Shown: one piece after another, positions 26,034 to 37,571 of the stretch
How positions within the stretch are numbered: position 1 is the stretch's first letter
Layout of the letters: every line of letters starts with the position of its first letter
DNA from: Fermentimonas sp.
Lineage (GTDB): Bacteria; Bacteroidota; Bacteroidia; Bacteroidales; Dysgonomonadaceae
Assembly: GCA_015478775.1 (NCBI GenBank)
Contig: JADMKP010000002.1
Coordinates: 1 to 41,649, forward strand
Reading direction: 5' to 3'
DNA length: 41,649 bases
Notes under the pieces: model-generated
Seen by the model: the letters and a program-made list of their open reading frames with translations, nothing else
The model's database searches: none
What the model was told of the DNA's origin: nothing
Position numbers and translations under genes: made by a program

Positions 26034-26072
26034 TAAAAAATCCGATAGGAGATTGAGCTTTCCCATCGGATA
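26034..26072 (-). terminator. Intrinsic terminator of gapA
   Basis: On the minus strand an imperfect ~11-bp stem (ATCCGATGGGA with TCCTATCGGAT) is followed by a T run (26034-26040). It lies about 45 bp downstream of the gapA stop. Confidence 0.8.
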
Positions 26073-26116
26073 ATTTTGATTTATAAACCTTTAAAGGTTA
26101 TTATAGTATTGCTTAA

Positions 26117-27705
<1,589 letters not shown>

Positions 27706-29385
27706 ATGTCCGACGATAAAAAGATTATTTTTTCTATGGTGGGTGTAAGTAAAACTTTCCCGCCTCATAAACAAGTTTTAAAAGATATATACCTCTCATT
27801 TTTTTATGGTGCCAAAATTGGTATTATAGGTCTCAACGGGTCTGGTAAATCTACTCTACTAAAGATAATTGCAGGAATTGAAAAGGAGTTTCAAGGCGAT
27901 GTTGTTTCAGATAAAAGCTTTACAGTGGGTTATCTTGAGCAGGACCCGAAGCTAGATGAAACAAAAACCGTTATTGATATAGTTAGAGAAGGTGTTCAGC
28001 CTATAATGGATATGCTTGCCGAATACGAAGAAATTAACCTGAAGTTTGGTTTACCTGAATATTATGAGAATGAAGATAAGATGAATTCTCTTTTTACTCG
28101 TCAGGCCGACCTGCAAGATAAGCTCGATGCATCTGATGCATGGAGTATAGATAATAGGCTAGAGCGTGCTATGGATGCATTACGATGCCCACCCGAAGAT
28201 CAGTCAATTCACGAGCTTTCGGGTGGTGAACGACGCAGAGTGGCCCTTTGCCGCCTTCTTTTGCAAGAGCCGGATGTTCTACTATTAGATGAGCCTACCA
28301 ACCACCTCGATGCAGAATCAATTGATTGGTTAGAGCAGCATTTGCAACAGTACCAAGGAACGGTTATTTGTATTACCCACGACCGCTATTTTCTTGATCA
28401 TGTGGCTGGTTGGATTCTTGAACTAGACCGTGGTGAAGGTATTCCATGGAAAGGTAATTACACCTCATGGCTAGAACAAAAGACCAAGAGGATGGCTCAG
28501 GAGGAGAAGCAGGCTAGTAAAAGACGTAAAACTCTTGAACGAGAGCTTGATTGGATTAATATGGCTCCTAAGGCTCGTCAGGCCAAAGGTAAGGCTCGTT
28601 TGAATACTTATGAGCAGTTGCTTAATCAGGATCAGAAAGAGAGAGAAGAGAAGCTTGAAATATTCATTCCAAACGGACCTCGTTTAGGTAATAAAGTAAT
28701 TGAAGCTCATGATGTATCTAAAGCATTTGGAGATAAGTTGTTGTTCGATAATCTCAACTTTATGCTACCTCCAAACGGAATTGTTGGTGTGATAGGACCA
28801 AACGGTGCCGGAAAGACCACTTTATTTAGAATGATAGAGGAGTTGGAGAAACCTGATTCTGGTAATTTTGAAGTGGGAGAAACTGTTGTAACTGCGTATG
28901 TCGACCAACAACACGTGTCAATAGATCCTAACAAGACGGTATTTCAGGTTGTATCAGGTGGTTTAGAGTTTGTAAAAGTTGGTGGAAAAGATATTAACTC
29001 ACGTGCATATCTTGCTCGTTTTAACTTTTCGGGTGCCGATCAGGAAAAACTGTGCGGAGTGCTTTCGGGGGGTGAGCGTAATCGTCTTCATCTTGCTCTT
29101 ACATTAAAAGCTGGTGCTAACGTACTGCTTCTGGATGAGCCTACTAATGATATCGACATAAATACTTTGCGTGCATTAGAAGAGGGCTTGGAGGGATTTG
29201 CCGGATGTGCTGTGGTAATATCGCACGATAGATGGTTCCTTGATCGTATTTGTACGCATATTTTAGCGTTTGAAGGTAATTCAGAGGTATTCTTTTTTGA
29301 AGGATCATACAGTGAGTATGAAGAAAACAAAAAGATGCGAATGGGTAATGTTGAGCCCAAACGAGTTCGTTACCGTAAACTTTAG
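27706..29385 (+). CDS. ettA: Energy-dependent translational throttle EttA, ABC-F ATPase
   Basis: 559 residues, EttA-sized. There are two ABC domains. The first has Walker A GLNGSGKSTLL (~41-51), signature LSGGERRRVAL and Walker B VLLLDEPTNHLD. The second has GPNGAGKTTLF and LSGGERNRLHL with DEPTNDID. The linker between them, with the KQASKRRKTLERELDWI helix, is the arm that reaches the ribosomal P-site tRNA in this family. Role: regulates early elongation according to energy state (family knowledge). Cytoplasmic, no membrane segments. A DUF5686 gene follows 54 bp downstream. Confidence 0.93.
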   Translation: MSDDKKIIFSMVGVSKTFPPHKQVLKDIYLSFFYGAKIGIIGLNGSGKSTLLKIIAGIEKEFQGDVVSDKSFTVGYLEQDPKLDETKTVIDIVREGVQPIMDMLAEYEEINLKFGLPEYYENEDKMNSLFTRQADLQDKLDASDAWSIDNRLERAMDALRCPPEDQSIHELSGGERRRVALCRLLLQEPDVLLLDEPTNHLDAESIDWLEQHLQQYQGTVICITHDRYFLDHVAGWILELDRGEGIPWKGNYTSWLEQKTKRMAQEEKQASKRRKTLERELDWINMAPKARQAKGKARLNTYEQLLNQDQKEREEKLEIFIPNGPRLGNKVIEAHDVSKAFGDKLLFDNLNFMLPPNGIVGVIGPNGAGKTTLFRMIEELEKPDSGNFEVGETVVTAYVDQQHVSIDPNKTVFQVVSGGLEFVKVGGKDINSRAYLARFNFSGADQEKLCGVLSGGERNRLHLALTLKAGANVLLLDEPTNDIDINTLRALEEGLEGFAGCAVVISHDRWFLDRICTHILAFEGNSEVFFFEGSYSEYEENKKMRMGNVEPKRVRYRKL

Positions 29386-29439
29386 TTTAGGGAATTGCCC
29401 TTAAGCTTAATTATTCATTTTGCTGATTATCATCAATAT

Positions 29440-31056
29440 ATGAGAAAATTATTATTGTTTGCATTTATATTTATCTCTTGCTCATTTATATATGGGCAAG
29501 AGAAATTGTATAAGGGTAGGGTGGTTGACGCAAAGTTCCACACACCTGTTGCATACACTGCGGTTTATATACAAAACACTCGTTATGGAACTGTAGCCAA
29601 CAATATTGGCGAATTCTCATTTATGGCTCCTGATTCATTAAATAATGTTCAACTGGTAATTGCACGTACAGAATATAAATTGCAATATCTTGATGTTGAC
29701 AATCAGCTTAATGAAGAGTTTTTAATAACTCTAATTCCCGATGATTTTGAGCAAAGGTCAAAAACAATTCAAGATAGCCTTTCGGTCAGTACAGGGGGTT
29801 TTAATTCATTTATAATTAAAGCTACTAATTTTGTTAAAGATGATTGGATTCCGCTTGGTAATCCAGAAACTAATAAATTCGATTTCGGCAGGATACAAAC
29901 ATTCCCAACATTTAACCCAATTGAGGGTCTACGACTAAGAGCTGGTTTTGCCTCTAATTCCAGATTAAGTCCCAATTTATTTATAAAAGGATACGGAGCT
30001 TATGGGTTTGGTGATCAGAAATTCAAATATAGGGGAGAAATAACTTATTCATTTGATAAAAAGGCATATCACGACCAGGAGTTTCCTAAGAATAATATCA
30101 ACTTAATTTACGAGAACGATATTTATTCTCCTGGAGAAATGCATCCCAGGTCGCCCAACAACTTACTGTTGATTACATATCGCAGATCTGAAAATGAGGC
30201 TACTTACAGAAACTTTGCAGAAGTAAATTGGGATAGGGAGCATCAGAATGGCATGGCCTATACAGCTTGGGTAAGGAAATCGCGAATGGTTCCACAAGGT
30301 GATTTGTTATTCCAACGCACTTCAGGAAACACACTTTTTATAGACAATTCTTTACATACAACAGAAGTAGGTTTGCAATTGCGTTATGCAGCAAGAGAGG
30401 CATATATACAAAAAAAACGCAAAAGAATTCCTATAGAAACAACTAGTCCCGTTTTATTCCTTTCTCACTCAATAGGATTAGCCGAAATTATGGGTTCAGA
30501 AACACCCTATCACCGCACCGAGATATCAGCCCAAAAACGTTTTGTATTAGGTTATACTGGTCGTATTGATGTAGTTGGTGAAGCAATGAAGGTATGGAAT
30601 GTTGTTCCTTTTCCTCTACTGGTTTATCCAAATCAACGATATAGACACCATATCGAAAACAATGCATTCTTTCTTAATCGTGCGCTAGAGTTTGTTGCCG
30701 ATGAGCAAGTTACGCTGCGTGCTACTTTTGTTGGTGACGATTTATTATTAGCAAAAATTCCAATCATCAATAAGTTGCAAATTAGAGAGTTGCTGTCATT
30801 TAGAGCATCGTACGGAAGGTTATCTTCAGGAAATCAGCGTGGGTTTTTAAATTCAGATGAAATGATTTCACATCCCTTAAATCTTTATAATTTCCCACAA
30901 GCTTCATATCAATACGGATCTAAGCCATACGTAGAAGGAACTATAGGTATTACAAACATCTTGGGGCTACTTAGAGTTGAATATGTGCACCGTTTCACAT
31001 ATCGCAATCATCCCGATGCATTGCTAGGTAAAGTTAGAATTGACGTTACATTATAA
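29440..31056 (+). CDS. DUF5686-type outer-membrane protein with carboxypeptidase-like regulatory domain
   Basis: 538 residues from the ATG at 29440, which starts the signal peptide (ending FIYGQ); the 15 upstream residues begin with a TTG and are left out. Residues ~22-105 form a CarboxypepD_reg-like beta-sandwich (YKGRVVDAKFHTPVAYTAVYIQNTRYGTVANNIGEF). The rest is a beta-barrel-like region (FNPIEGLRLRAGF, RLSPNLFIKGYGAYGFGDQKFKYRGE), matching the C-terminal part of DUF5686. Full-length DUF5686 proteins are usually over 800 residues, so this is a short form. Function unknown; outer membrane predicted. Confidence 0.75.
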   Translation: MRKLLLFAFIFISCSFIYGQEKLYKGRVVDAKFHTPVAYTAVYIQNTRYGTVANNIGEFSFMAPDSLNNVQLVIARTEYKLQYLDVDNQLNEEFLITLIPDDFEQRSKTIQDSLSVSTGGFNSFIIKATNFVKDDWIPLGNPETNKFDFGRIQTFPTFNPIEGLRLRAGFASNSRLSPNLFIKGYGAYGFGDQKFKYRGEITYSFDKKAYHDQEFPKNNINLIYENDIYSPGEMHPRSPNNLLLITYRRSENEATYRNFAEVNWDREHQNGMAYTAWVRKSRMVPQGDLLFQRTSGNTLFIDNSLHTTEVGLQLRYAAREAYIQKKRKRIPIETTSPVLFLSHSIGLAEIMGSETPYHRTEISAQKRFVLGYTGRIDVVGEAMKVWNVVPFPLLVYPNQRYRHHIENNAFFLNRALEFVADEQVTLRATFVGDDLLLAKIPIINKLQIRELLSFRASYGRLSSGNQRGFLNSDEMISHPLNLYNFPQASYQYGSKPYVEGTIGITNILGLLRVEYVHRFTYRNHPDALLGKVRIDVTL

Positions 31057-31145
31057 TTCTATTTTGAAACTGAATTTTGTTGTATTAAGAACAAAGAATT
31101 ACCAAGATTAAAGAAAAATAAAGGGTAAAGTTTTTTTATAAGATA

Positions 31146-33275
31146 ATGATTGATAGGATAAATAAATTAAAAAGCAATATTGCAGATACCTGGATAGAGG
31201 TATTTTGGAAAAGCCCCTATCATCTATCGGCATTAAAAGTCACAATATCTATTGCTTTTTTACTAATACCATCATTACTTCTGTTTAACAACCCTTTTAT
31301 TGGAACCACAATGGCCTTAGGTGTGGTAGCTATGGCTTTAGGTGAAACAGATGTTCACCCTCGTGGCAGAAGCAAATCAGCCTTAGTTTCTCTTGTAATT
31401 TACTTGATAGTAAGCTGTTGCGTAGAATTTGCATTTTCTTATCCAATATTTTTTGCTCTTCTTATAATTGTTTCTGCCTTTACACTTACATTAATTGGAG
31501 GTTTAAACCAAAGAATGCAGGGTATCACCTTCGGAGCCTTGTTGATATTTGTATACACCATGTTAGGTGCCAGTTCAACTGATATTTGGTATCATCAACC
31601 TATACTTTATACCATTGGTGCTTTTGCTTACTCAACTGTTTCTATACTACTTCTTCGCAGAAGACCATATAGGCTGTTAAAAGAGCAATTGGCACGTGGC
31701 TTTCATTATCTTGCAGATTATATCGATATCAAGGCAAACTTATTCCCAAGCGATTCGTATTCTCAAAAGAGTATTCGTAATCAATTGGCTCAAAAAAATA
31801 TTATGCTTGCACAGCAGATCGAGAATTGTAAAAATCATCTCTATAGTTTTTCAGATGAAAGCAATGCCGATACAATGCCTGTTGTAAATAACTATTACCG
31901 TAAATGGTTCTTACTACAGGAAATGCAAGAACGCGCACTTTCTAGTCACGAACGATATGATCTGTTAAGTAAAGAAGTTGGCAATATTGAATTAATAGAA
32001 GGTTTTGGACAATTGATGAAAGAGCTTGGTAGTGCAATGCATAAATATGCCGACTCGTTGCTTACAGACAAGCCATATAAGCATCCACTCTCATTACGCT
32101 GGACACTCTCGGCTGTTGAGAGTATGATCGAAGAGGAGCAGTTTTCTACGCATAATCAAGCCCTCTTTTTACTAATGAGAAATCTGAAGGGGTTGGAAGA
32201 GAATTTAAGAAAGGAAGAGATTCTTATTTCAAAAATTGATGTAACTGTTTTCAATAGTCGCAAACCCCAACATACAAGTATTGTAACACTCCTAAATCCA
32301 TATCATCCTCGTTTTAAATCAGCTGTAAGGCTTACTTTAGCTTGGCTTTTGGGATATACTGCAATTCAATTATTGCATATCGATAAAGGTGCGTGGATAC
32401 TTCTTACATCACTAATTGTATTTCAACAAACTTATAGTGCCACCCGTATTAGATTGTTTAATCGTGTTTTAGGGACCCTTATGGGAGTGATACTTGGGGT
32501 TTTGGTAGCTCAAATACTACCAACCATTTCTGGGCAGATAATTCTTCAACTCACATCAATTTATCTTTTCTTCTATTGGTTGAAGAAAAACTATGTTGTT
32601 GCTGCTGTTTTTATTACAACTTATGTTCTAGCTTCGTTCAATATACTTTCTGATCAAGGAGTTGCTGTAATGTTTCCCAGAATAATTGATACACTTTTAG
32701 GAGGTGCAATTGCTTACCTGGTGGTTCGTTTTGTGTGGCCCGATTGGCAGTACAAACGATTGCCACAGCTTCTTATTACTGCTGTTGAGAAAAACAAACG
32801 CTACTTCGAAAGTATATATGAAGGTTCTGTCACAGAAGAAGATTATCTGCACAACCGACGCACGGCCTATAATGCAGATAATGAACTTACTTCGGCATGG
32901 AAAGGAATGCGACTAGAGCCTAAGGATTCTAAGCAATATCAAGAAAGTGCCTTCAGCTTAACTAATCTGAATCATGCATTACTGTCGTACATATCAGCAT
33001 TTGGTGTTCATAAGCATGCCGAGGAGCTTACAAATAAAGAACAAGAGTTTTGTATCGGAATAAGTGAAGTATTACAAAATGTTTCGAATTTGCTTAATAA
33101 TATGGCCAACCAACAACAGATAGATTCACTTATTCAATCTGCAATTTTCTGGGAAGATTCTTTGGAGGAAATGCTGAAAGATACTTCCAACGCCAGAGCA
33201 GGATTAATTTATAATATTGCTCATGTCTCTCGTGAAATTCTAATTGAAGCAAAAGAGATTTCTAAAAATACATAG
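31146..33275 (+). CDS. FUSC-family inner-membrane protein, YccS/YhfK-like
   Basis: 709 residues. An N-terminal block of about six membrane segments (~28-175) is followed by a long helical cytoplasmic part (~180-375). A second membrane block comes next (~385-530, including FKSAVRLTLAWLLGYTAIQLLHIDKGAWILLTSLIVFQQTYSATRIRLFNRVLGT), then a helical C-terminus. This duplicated layout and the TYSATRxR-RxxGT motif define the YccS/YhfK (FUSC) family. Relatives include aromatic-acid efflux pumps, but the substrate here is unknown. It stands alone, with 89 bp upstream and 69 bp before tsaD. Confidence 0.85.
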   Translation: MIDRINKLKSNIADTWIEVFWKSPYHLSALKVTISIAFLLIPSLLLFNNPFIGTTMALGVVAMALGETDVHPRGRSKSALVSLVIYLIVSCCVEFAFSYPIFFALLIIVSAFTLTLIGGLNQRMQGITFGALLIFVYTMLGASSTDIWYHQPILYTIGAFAYSTVSILLLRRRPYRLLKEQLARGFHYLADYIDIKANLFPSDSYSQKSIRNQLAQKNIMLAQQIENCKNHLYSFSDESNADTMPVVNNYYRKWFLLQEMQERALSSHERYDLLSKEVGNIELIEGFGQLMKELGSAMHKYADSLLTDKPYKHPLSLRWTLSAVESMIEEEQFSTHNQALFLLMRNLKGLEENLRKEEILISKIDVTVFNSRKPQHTSIVTLLNPYHPRFKSAVRLTLAWLLGYTAIQLLHIDKGAWILLTSLIVFQQTYSATRIRLFNRVLGTLMGVILGVLVAQILPTISGQIILQLTSIYLFFYWLKKNYVVAAVFITTYVLASFNILSDQGVAVMFPRIIDTLLGGAIAYLVVRFVWPDWQYKRLPQLLITAVEKNKRYFESIYEGSVTEEDYLHNRRTAYNADNELTSAWKGMRLEPKDSKQYQESAFSLTNLNHALLSYISAFGVHKHAEELTNKEQEFCIGISEVLQNVSNLLNNMANQQQIDSLIQSAIFWEDSLEEMLKDTSNARAGLIYNIAHVSREILIEAKEISKNT

Positions 33276-33313
33276 CTGTTCCACTATCAATACCATCATG
33301 TTTTATTTTGTAT

Positions 33314-33321
33314 TATCTTTG
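33314..33321 (+). promoter_or_regulatory. -7 promoter box of the tsaD-glnS-TPR unit
   Basis: TATCTTTG on the plus strand matches the Bacteroidota -7 consensus, 23 bp before the tsaD ATG. A -33 element is not clear. Confidence 0.5.
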
Positions 33322-33344
33322 TAGCTTATAATTGACATAATTAA

Positions 33345-34361
33345 ATGATTACGATCTTAGGTATAGAGTCTTCATGCGATGATACTTCGGCTGCTGTTAT
33401 ACGTAATGGGGTAGCCCTTTCTAATGTAATAGCCGGACAAGCAGTTCATGAGCGCTACGGTGGTGTGGTTCCAGAACTCGCTTCAAGGGCACATCAGCAA
33501 AATATAATCCCTGTAGTACATGATGCTTTAAAACAAGCGGGAGTTACAAGAGACGAAATAACTGCAGTTGCATTCACTAGGGGCCCAGGCCTTCTTGGGT
33601 CGCTTCTTGTAGGAACATCTTTTGCTAAAGGTCTTTCCACAGCTCTTAATATTCCTATGATAGAGATTAATCATCTGCAGGCTCATGTTTTGGCACACTT
33701 TATAAAAGAAGATGAAGACGATAAAAATCAACCAGAATTTCCTTTTCTTTGTCTATTGGTATCAGGGGGTAATTCACAAATCATACTTGTGAAATCATAT
33801 AACGATATGGAAATTATAGGTCAAACTATAGATGATGCTGCTGGTGAGGCTTTCGACAAGTGCGCCAAGGTTATGGGACTAGGTTATCCTGGAGGCCCCG
33901 TTGTAGATAGACTCGCTAAGATGGGCAATCCTGATAGATTCAATTTCAATAAACCACGAATCGCCGGCTATGATTATAGTTTTAGTGGATTAAAAACTTC
34001 ATTCCTTTATTTCTTAAGAGATGAACTAAAAAATGCTAGCGATTTCATAGAGAATAATAAAAACGATCTCTGTGCATCATTGCAGAAAACAATTATTGAA
34101 GTTCTTATGGATAAGCTTTACAAAGCTTCTGAAGATCTAAAAATAAAAGAAGTTGCTGTAGCTGGAGGGGTATCTGCTAACTCAGCATTAAGAAGTGCAT
34201 TTGAAGAATATAGTCAAAAGTATGGATGGAAAATTCATATACCTAAGTTTGCATATACTACAGACAATGCAGCCATGGTAGCAATATCAGGTTATTATAA
34301 ATATCTCGATAAAGAATTTGCAACTCCAGATATTGCACCTTTTGCAAGAGTCTCAATTTAA
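33345..34361 (+). CDS. tsaD: tRNA N6-adenosine threonylcarbamoyltransferase TsaD
   Basis: 338 residues. Transfers the threonylcarbamoyl group to A37 of tRNAs reading ANN codons, with TsaB/TsaE partners not present here. Seen: the ASKHA start ILGIESSCDDTSAAV, SRAHQQNIIPV, and the metal-binding NHLQAHVLAH His pair. Also GGNSQIILV and the C-terminal VAGGVSANSALR and TTDNAAMVAI. Its product t6A is the substrate of MtaB, also encoded in this window but in a separate unit. glnS follows after 27 bp. Confidence 0.97.
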   Translation: MITILGIESSCDDTSAAVIRNGVALSNVIAGQAVHERYGGVVPELASRAHQQNIIPVVHDALKQAGVTRDEITAVAFTRGPGLLGSLLVGTSFAKGLSTALNIPMIEINHLQAHVLAHFIKEDEDDKNQPEFPFLCLLVSGGNSQIILVKSYNDMEIIGQTIDDAAGEAFDKCAKVMGLGYPGGPVVDRLAKMGNPDRFNFNKPRIAGYDYSFSGLKTSFLYFLRDELKNASDFIENNKNDLCASLQKTIIEVLMDKLYKASEDLKIKEVAVAGGVSANSALRSAFEEYSQKYGWKIHIPKFAYTTDNAAMVAISGYYKYLDKEFATPDIAPFARVSI

Positions 34362-34388
34362 CTAGACAAAAAAAAACAAATAATAGTG

Positions 34389-36062
34389 ATGGAGGAAAAT
34401 AAAAAGAGTCTCAATTTCATTGAGCAGATTGTAGAGAAAGATTTACGCGAAGGTCATAATGATGGAAGAATACAAACTCGATTTCCACCCGAACCCAACG
34501 GCTATCTACATATTGGTCATGCCAAAGCCATATGTATAGACTTTGGAATTGCCGAAAAATATAATGGCATCTGCAATCTTCGCTTCGATGACACTAATCC
34601 AGTTAAAGAAGATGTGGAGTATGTTGACTCTATCATGAAGGATATAAATTGGCTTGGCTTCCATTGGGACAACGTTTATTATGCCTCAGATTATTTTCAA
34701 CAACTATGGGATTTTGCTATAAAACTCATTAATGAAGGTAAAGCATATATAGATGAGCAATCGGCCGAAGACATTGCCAAACAAAAAGGTACTCCCACTA
34801 CACCCGGAACGGAAAGTCCTTTTCGTAACCGCCCTATTAGCGAAACACTAGAACTGTTTCAAAAGATGAATAGCGGTGACGTTCCTGAAGGGAAGATGGT
34901 TCTACGTGCAAAAATAGATATGGCTTCATCAAATATGCACATGAGAGATCCCATTATTTATCGTGTTATCCATATACCGCATCATCGCACAGGAAATCAG
35001 TGGAAAGCTTATCCTATGTACGATTTTGCACATGGCGAATCGGACTATTTTGAAGGCGTCACGCACTCATTATGTACATTAGAGTTTGAAGTTCACCGTC
35101 CATTATACGATTGGTTTCTAGATCAACTTGCCGATACTGAGTATCGTCCTCAACAAATTGAGTTTAATCGTCTAAACCTCACATACACGGTAATGAGTAA
35201 GCGTAAATTGCTTGAACTCGTGCAAGAGAAGTTAGTGTCGGGATGGGATGATCCACGTATGCCAACTCTCACAGGAATGCGTAGAAGAGGCTACACACCA
35301 CAGTCTATCCGTAACTTTATTGACTCCATTGGTTATACAAAATACGATGGTGTCAACGATATGTCGCTACTGGAACATGCTGTTCGTGAGGATCTTAATA
35401 AACATGTTACAAGAGTCTCGGGAGTGATTGATCCTATCAAACTTATTATTACAAACTATCCCGAAGATATGGTTGAAGAGATGGAGACAATTAATAATCC
35501 GGAAGATGCAACTATGGGTAGCAGAAAACTAAAATTCTCGCGAGAGGCCTGGATTGAGAGAGATGACTTTATGGAAGATGCTCCAAAGAAGTACTTCAGA
35601 CTAACCCCTGGTAGTGAGGTGCGACTTAAAAGTGCTTATATTATCAAGTGCACCGGTTGCAAAAAGGATGAAGAAGGAAATATCTTAGAGGTTTATGCCG
35701 AATATGATCCTCAAACAAAAAGTGGAATGCCCGAAGCGAACCGTAAAGTAAAAGGAACAATTCATTGGGTTTCTGTTGCACACAGCCTCAATGCAGAGGT
35801 TAGACTTTATGACAGGCTATTCATGGTTGAAGATCCATTTGCAGATAAAGAGAAAGATTTTAAAGATCTTATGAATCCCAATTCGCTAATAGTAAAGAAA
35901 GGATGCAAAGTTGAAGAGTACCTAAATGAAGCAAAACCTGGTGACAGGTTTCAATTTCAACGTATAGGTTATTTCAATATCGACTCAGATTCAACTCCTC
36001 AAAACTTAGTATTTAATCGTACAGTTGCACTCAGAGATTCGTGGAAGAACAAAGGTGAATAA
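34389..36062 (+). CDS. glnS: Glutamine--tRNA ligase
   Basis: 557 residues from the ATG at 34389; an in-frame GTG one codon earlier is less likely. Class I aminoacyl-tRNA synthetase: the HIGH motif is in PEPNGYLHIGHAKAICIDFG, the KMSKS equivalent is VMSKRKL, and the GlnRS-specific RFDDTNP and SLCTLEFEVHRPLYDWF blocks are intact. The C-terminal beta-barrel anticodon domain is complete. Charges tRNA-Gln directly. It lies between tsaD (27 bp) and a TPR gene (15 bp), probably one operon. Confidence 0.97.
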   Translation: MEENKKSLNFIEQIVEKDLREGHNDGRIQTRFPPEPNGYLHIGHAKAICIDFGIAEKYNGICNLRFDDTNPVKEDVEYVDSIMKDINWLGFHWDNVYYASDYFQQLWDFAIKLINEGKAYIDEQSAEDIAKQKGTPTTPGTESPFRNRPISETLELFQKMNSGDVPEGKMVLRAKIDMASSNMHMRDPIIYRVIHIPHHRTGNQWKAYPMYDFAHGESDYFEGVTHSLCTLEFEVHRPLYDWFLDQLADTEYRPQQIEFNRLNLTYTVMSKRKLLELVQEKLVSGWDDPRMPTLTGMRRRGYTPQSIRNFIDSIGYTKYDGVNDMSLLEHAVREDLNKHVTRVSGVIDPIKLIITNYPEDMVEEMETINNPEDATMGSRKLKFSREAWIERDDFMEDAPKKYFRLTPGSEVRLKSAYIIKCTGCKKDEEGNILEVYAEYDPQTKSGMPEANRKVKGTIHWVSVAHSLNAEVRLYDRLFMVEDPFADKEKDFKDLMNPNSLIVKKGCKVEEYLNEAKPGDRFQFQRIGYFNIDSDSTPQNLVFNRTVALRDSWKNKGE

Positions 36063-36077
36063 GCAAATCCTGTTAAT

Positions 36078-37508
36078 ATGGAAGATAACGAACTGGATAT
36101 AGACTCACTGGTAGAGAAATATGAGAATATGCAAGCTCTTGGCAAAAATATTTATTTAGATGCCGATGAGTTTGCTATGCTTATAGAATATTATAGTGGC
36201 GAAGGTGATCAAGAAGAGGCAGAGACACTTGTTGAAGAAGGATTAAAAATTCATCCTGGTAGTGCTTTGCTAATGCTTGCCAAAGCTAAAATACTTATTC
36301 TTTCTACTAAATATGAGGAAGCGCTCGATTATTTAAGGTACTCTTCAAATGATAGTGATATCGACTATGCACTACTGAAGATAGAAGCACTCTTACACCT
36401 ATCTGAGTTTGATGAAGTTGAGAAGTTGTCTATTAAGATTTTAGATCGTGATCTTCCAGAAGAAGATTTTTATTATTTCATAACTGAGGTGGGATATCTA
36501 CTAAATGATGTAGATAAATTCAATCGCGCAATAGCATATCTCGAAGAAAGTTTAAAGATAAATAACTCTAATACTGATGTTATAGTTGATCTTGCATATG
36601 CATATGAAATGAAAGGAGATATGATAAAAGCTATTGAGTACAACGATCAATTACTCGATATAGATCCATATTCTTTTGATGCATGGGTAAATATAGGGAA
36701 GCTATATTCAATGAACGAACAGCATGATAAAGCCATTGAAGCATTCGACTTTGCCCTTACTATAAGAGAGGATGATATGGCAGCAATGAAAATGAAGGCT
36801 CTTTCATTGTACTTAAATGAAAATGTAGAAGAATCAATCAAACTATTCAGAAAATGCTTATCACTATCGCCCCATGATGAGTCGGTCTACGACTCTTTAC
36901 TAGAGGCTTATGCCGCATTGGAGCTTTATGATGAAATGGATAATATTATAGATCTTAAAGAGAGTTTGTTTGGAAGTGCAGGCATTATTGCCAAACGTGC
37001 AAGTGTTTATATCAGTAAGCAAGAGTATGAAAAAGCAAAAGATCTATTTCTCCAAATAACCGAATCCGATAAAAAAACATTCGATTATTACTTACTTGAA
37101 GGTGAGTTGGCATTTAATGAAAATGATTTTATAACTGCTGAGGCAGCCTATATAAAAGCTTCTTTAATTTCTGAAGAAAATGAAGATGTACTAGATAGAT
37201 TGGCAAATGTTTGTGTTGCACAAGAAAAGTATATTGAAGCGGCAAATTATCTAGAAGAGCTTTTAGATCTTGCACCCGATTTTCCTACTGCAAAATCGCG
37301 ACTCGCATTTATACGCTTCGAGATAGGATCCAAAGAACCATTTGATGAAATAATGCAGCAATTCTCCGACGATGAGCTTCGTTTATTATTGAGTATGCTA
37401 ATGGGAAATGATATCTCGGATTACGACGATTACGATCGTGGAAAAATTCTTACACGACTTAACGAAGCACGAGAAAACAGAGTACTTTTTAAGAATATAA
37501 AGTATTAA
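36078..37508 (+). CDS. Cytoplasmic tetratricopeptide-repeat protein
   Basis: 476 residues without signal peptide or membrane segment. It consists of about ten TPR-like helix pairs, for example ALLMLAKAKILILSTKYEEAL, AYAYEMKGDMIKAIEYNDQLLDIDP, AWVNIGKLYSMNEQHDKAIEAF and LANVCVAQEKYIEAANYLEEL. It is strongly acidic (many Asp/Glu). TPR scaffolds bind other proteins; the partner is unknown. The 15-bp spacing after glnS suggests co-transcription. The start ATG at 36078 follows the glnS stop with no overlap. Confidence 0.85.
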   Translation: MEDNELDIDSLVEKYENMQALGKNIYLDADEFAMLIEYYSGEGDQEEAETLVEEGLKIHPGSALLMLAKAKILILSTKYEEALDYLRYSSNDSDIDYALLKIEALLHLSEFDEVEKLSIKILDRDLPEEDFYYFITEVGYLLNDVDKFNRAIAYLEESLKINNSNTDVIVDLAYAYEMKGDMIKAIEYNDQLLDIDPYSFDAWVNIGKLYSMNEQHDKAIEAFDFALTIREDDMAAMKMKALSLYLNENVEESIKLFRKCLSLSPHDESVYDSLLEAYAALELYDEMDNIIDLKESLFGSAGIIAKRASVYISKQEYEKAKDLFLQITESDKKTFDYYLLEGELAFNENDFITAEAAYIKASLISEENEDVLDRLANVCVAQEKYIEAANYLEELLDLAPDFPTAKSRLAFIRFEIGSKEPFDEIMQQFSDDELRLLLSMLMGNDISDYDDYDRGKILTRLNEARENRVLFKNIKY

Positions 37509-37571
37509 ATTCAATAAACTTATATGATTCTTATTCTAATACTCATTTATTGATATTTAGCTCCCCTAAGG

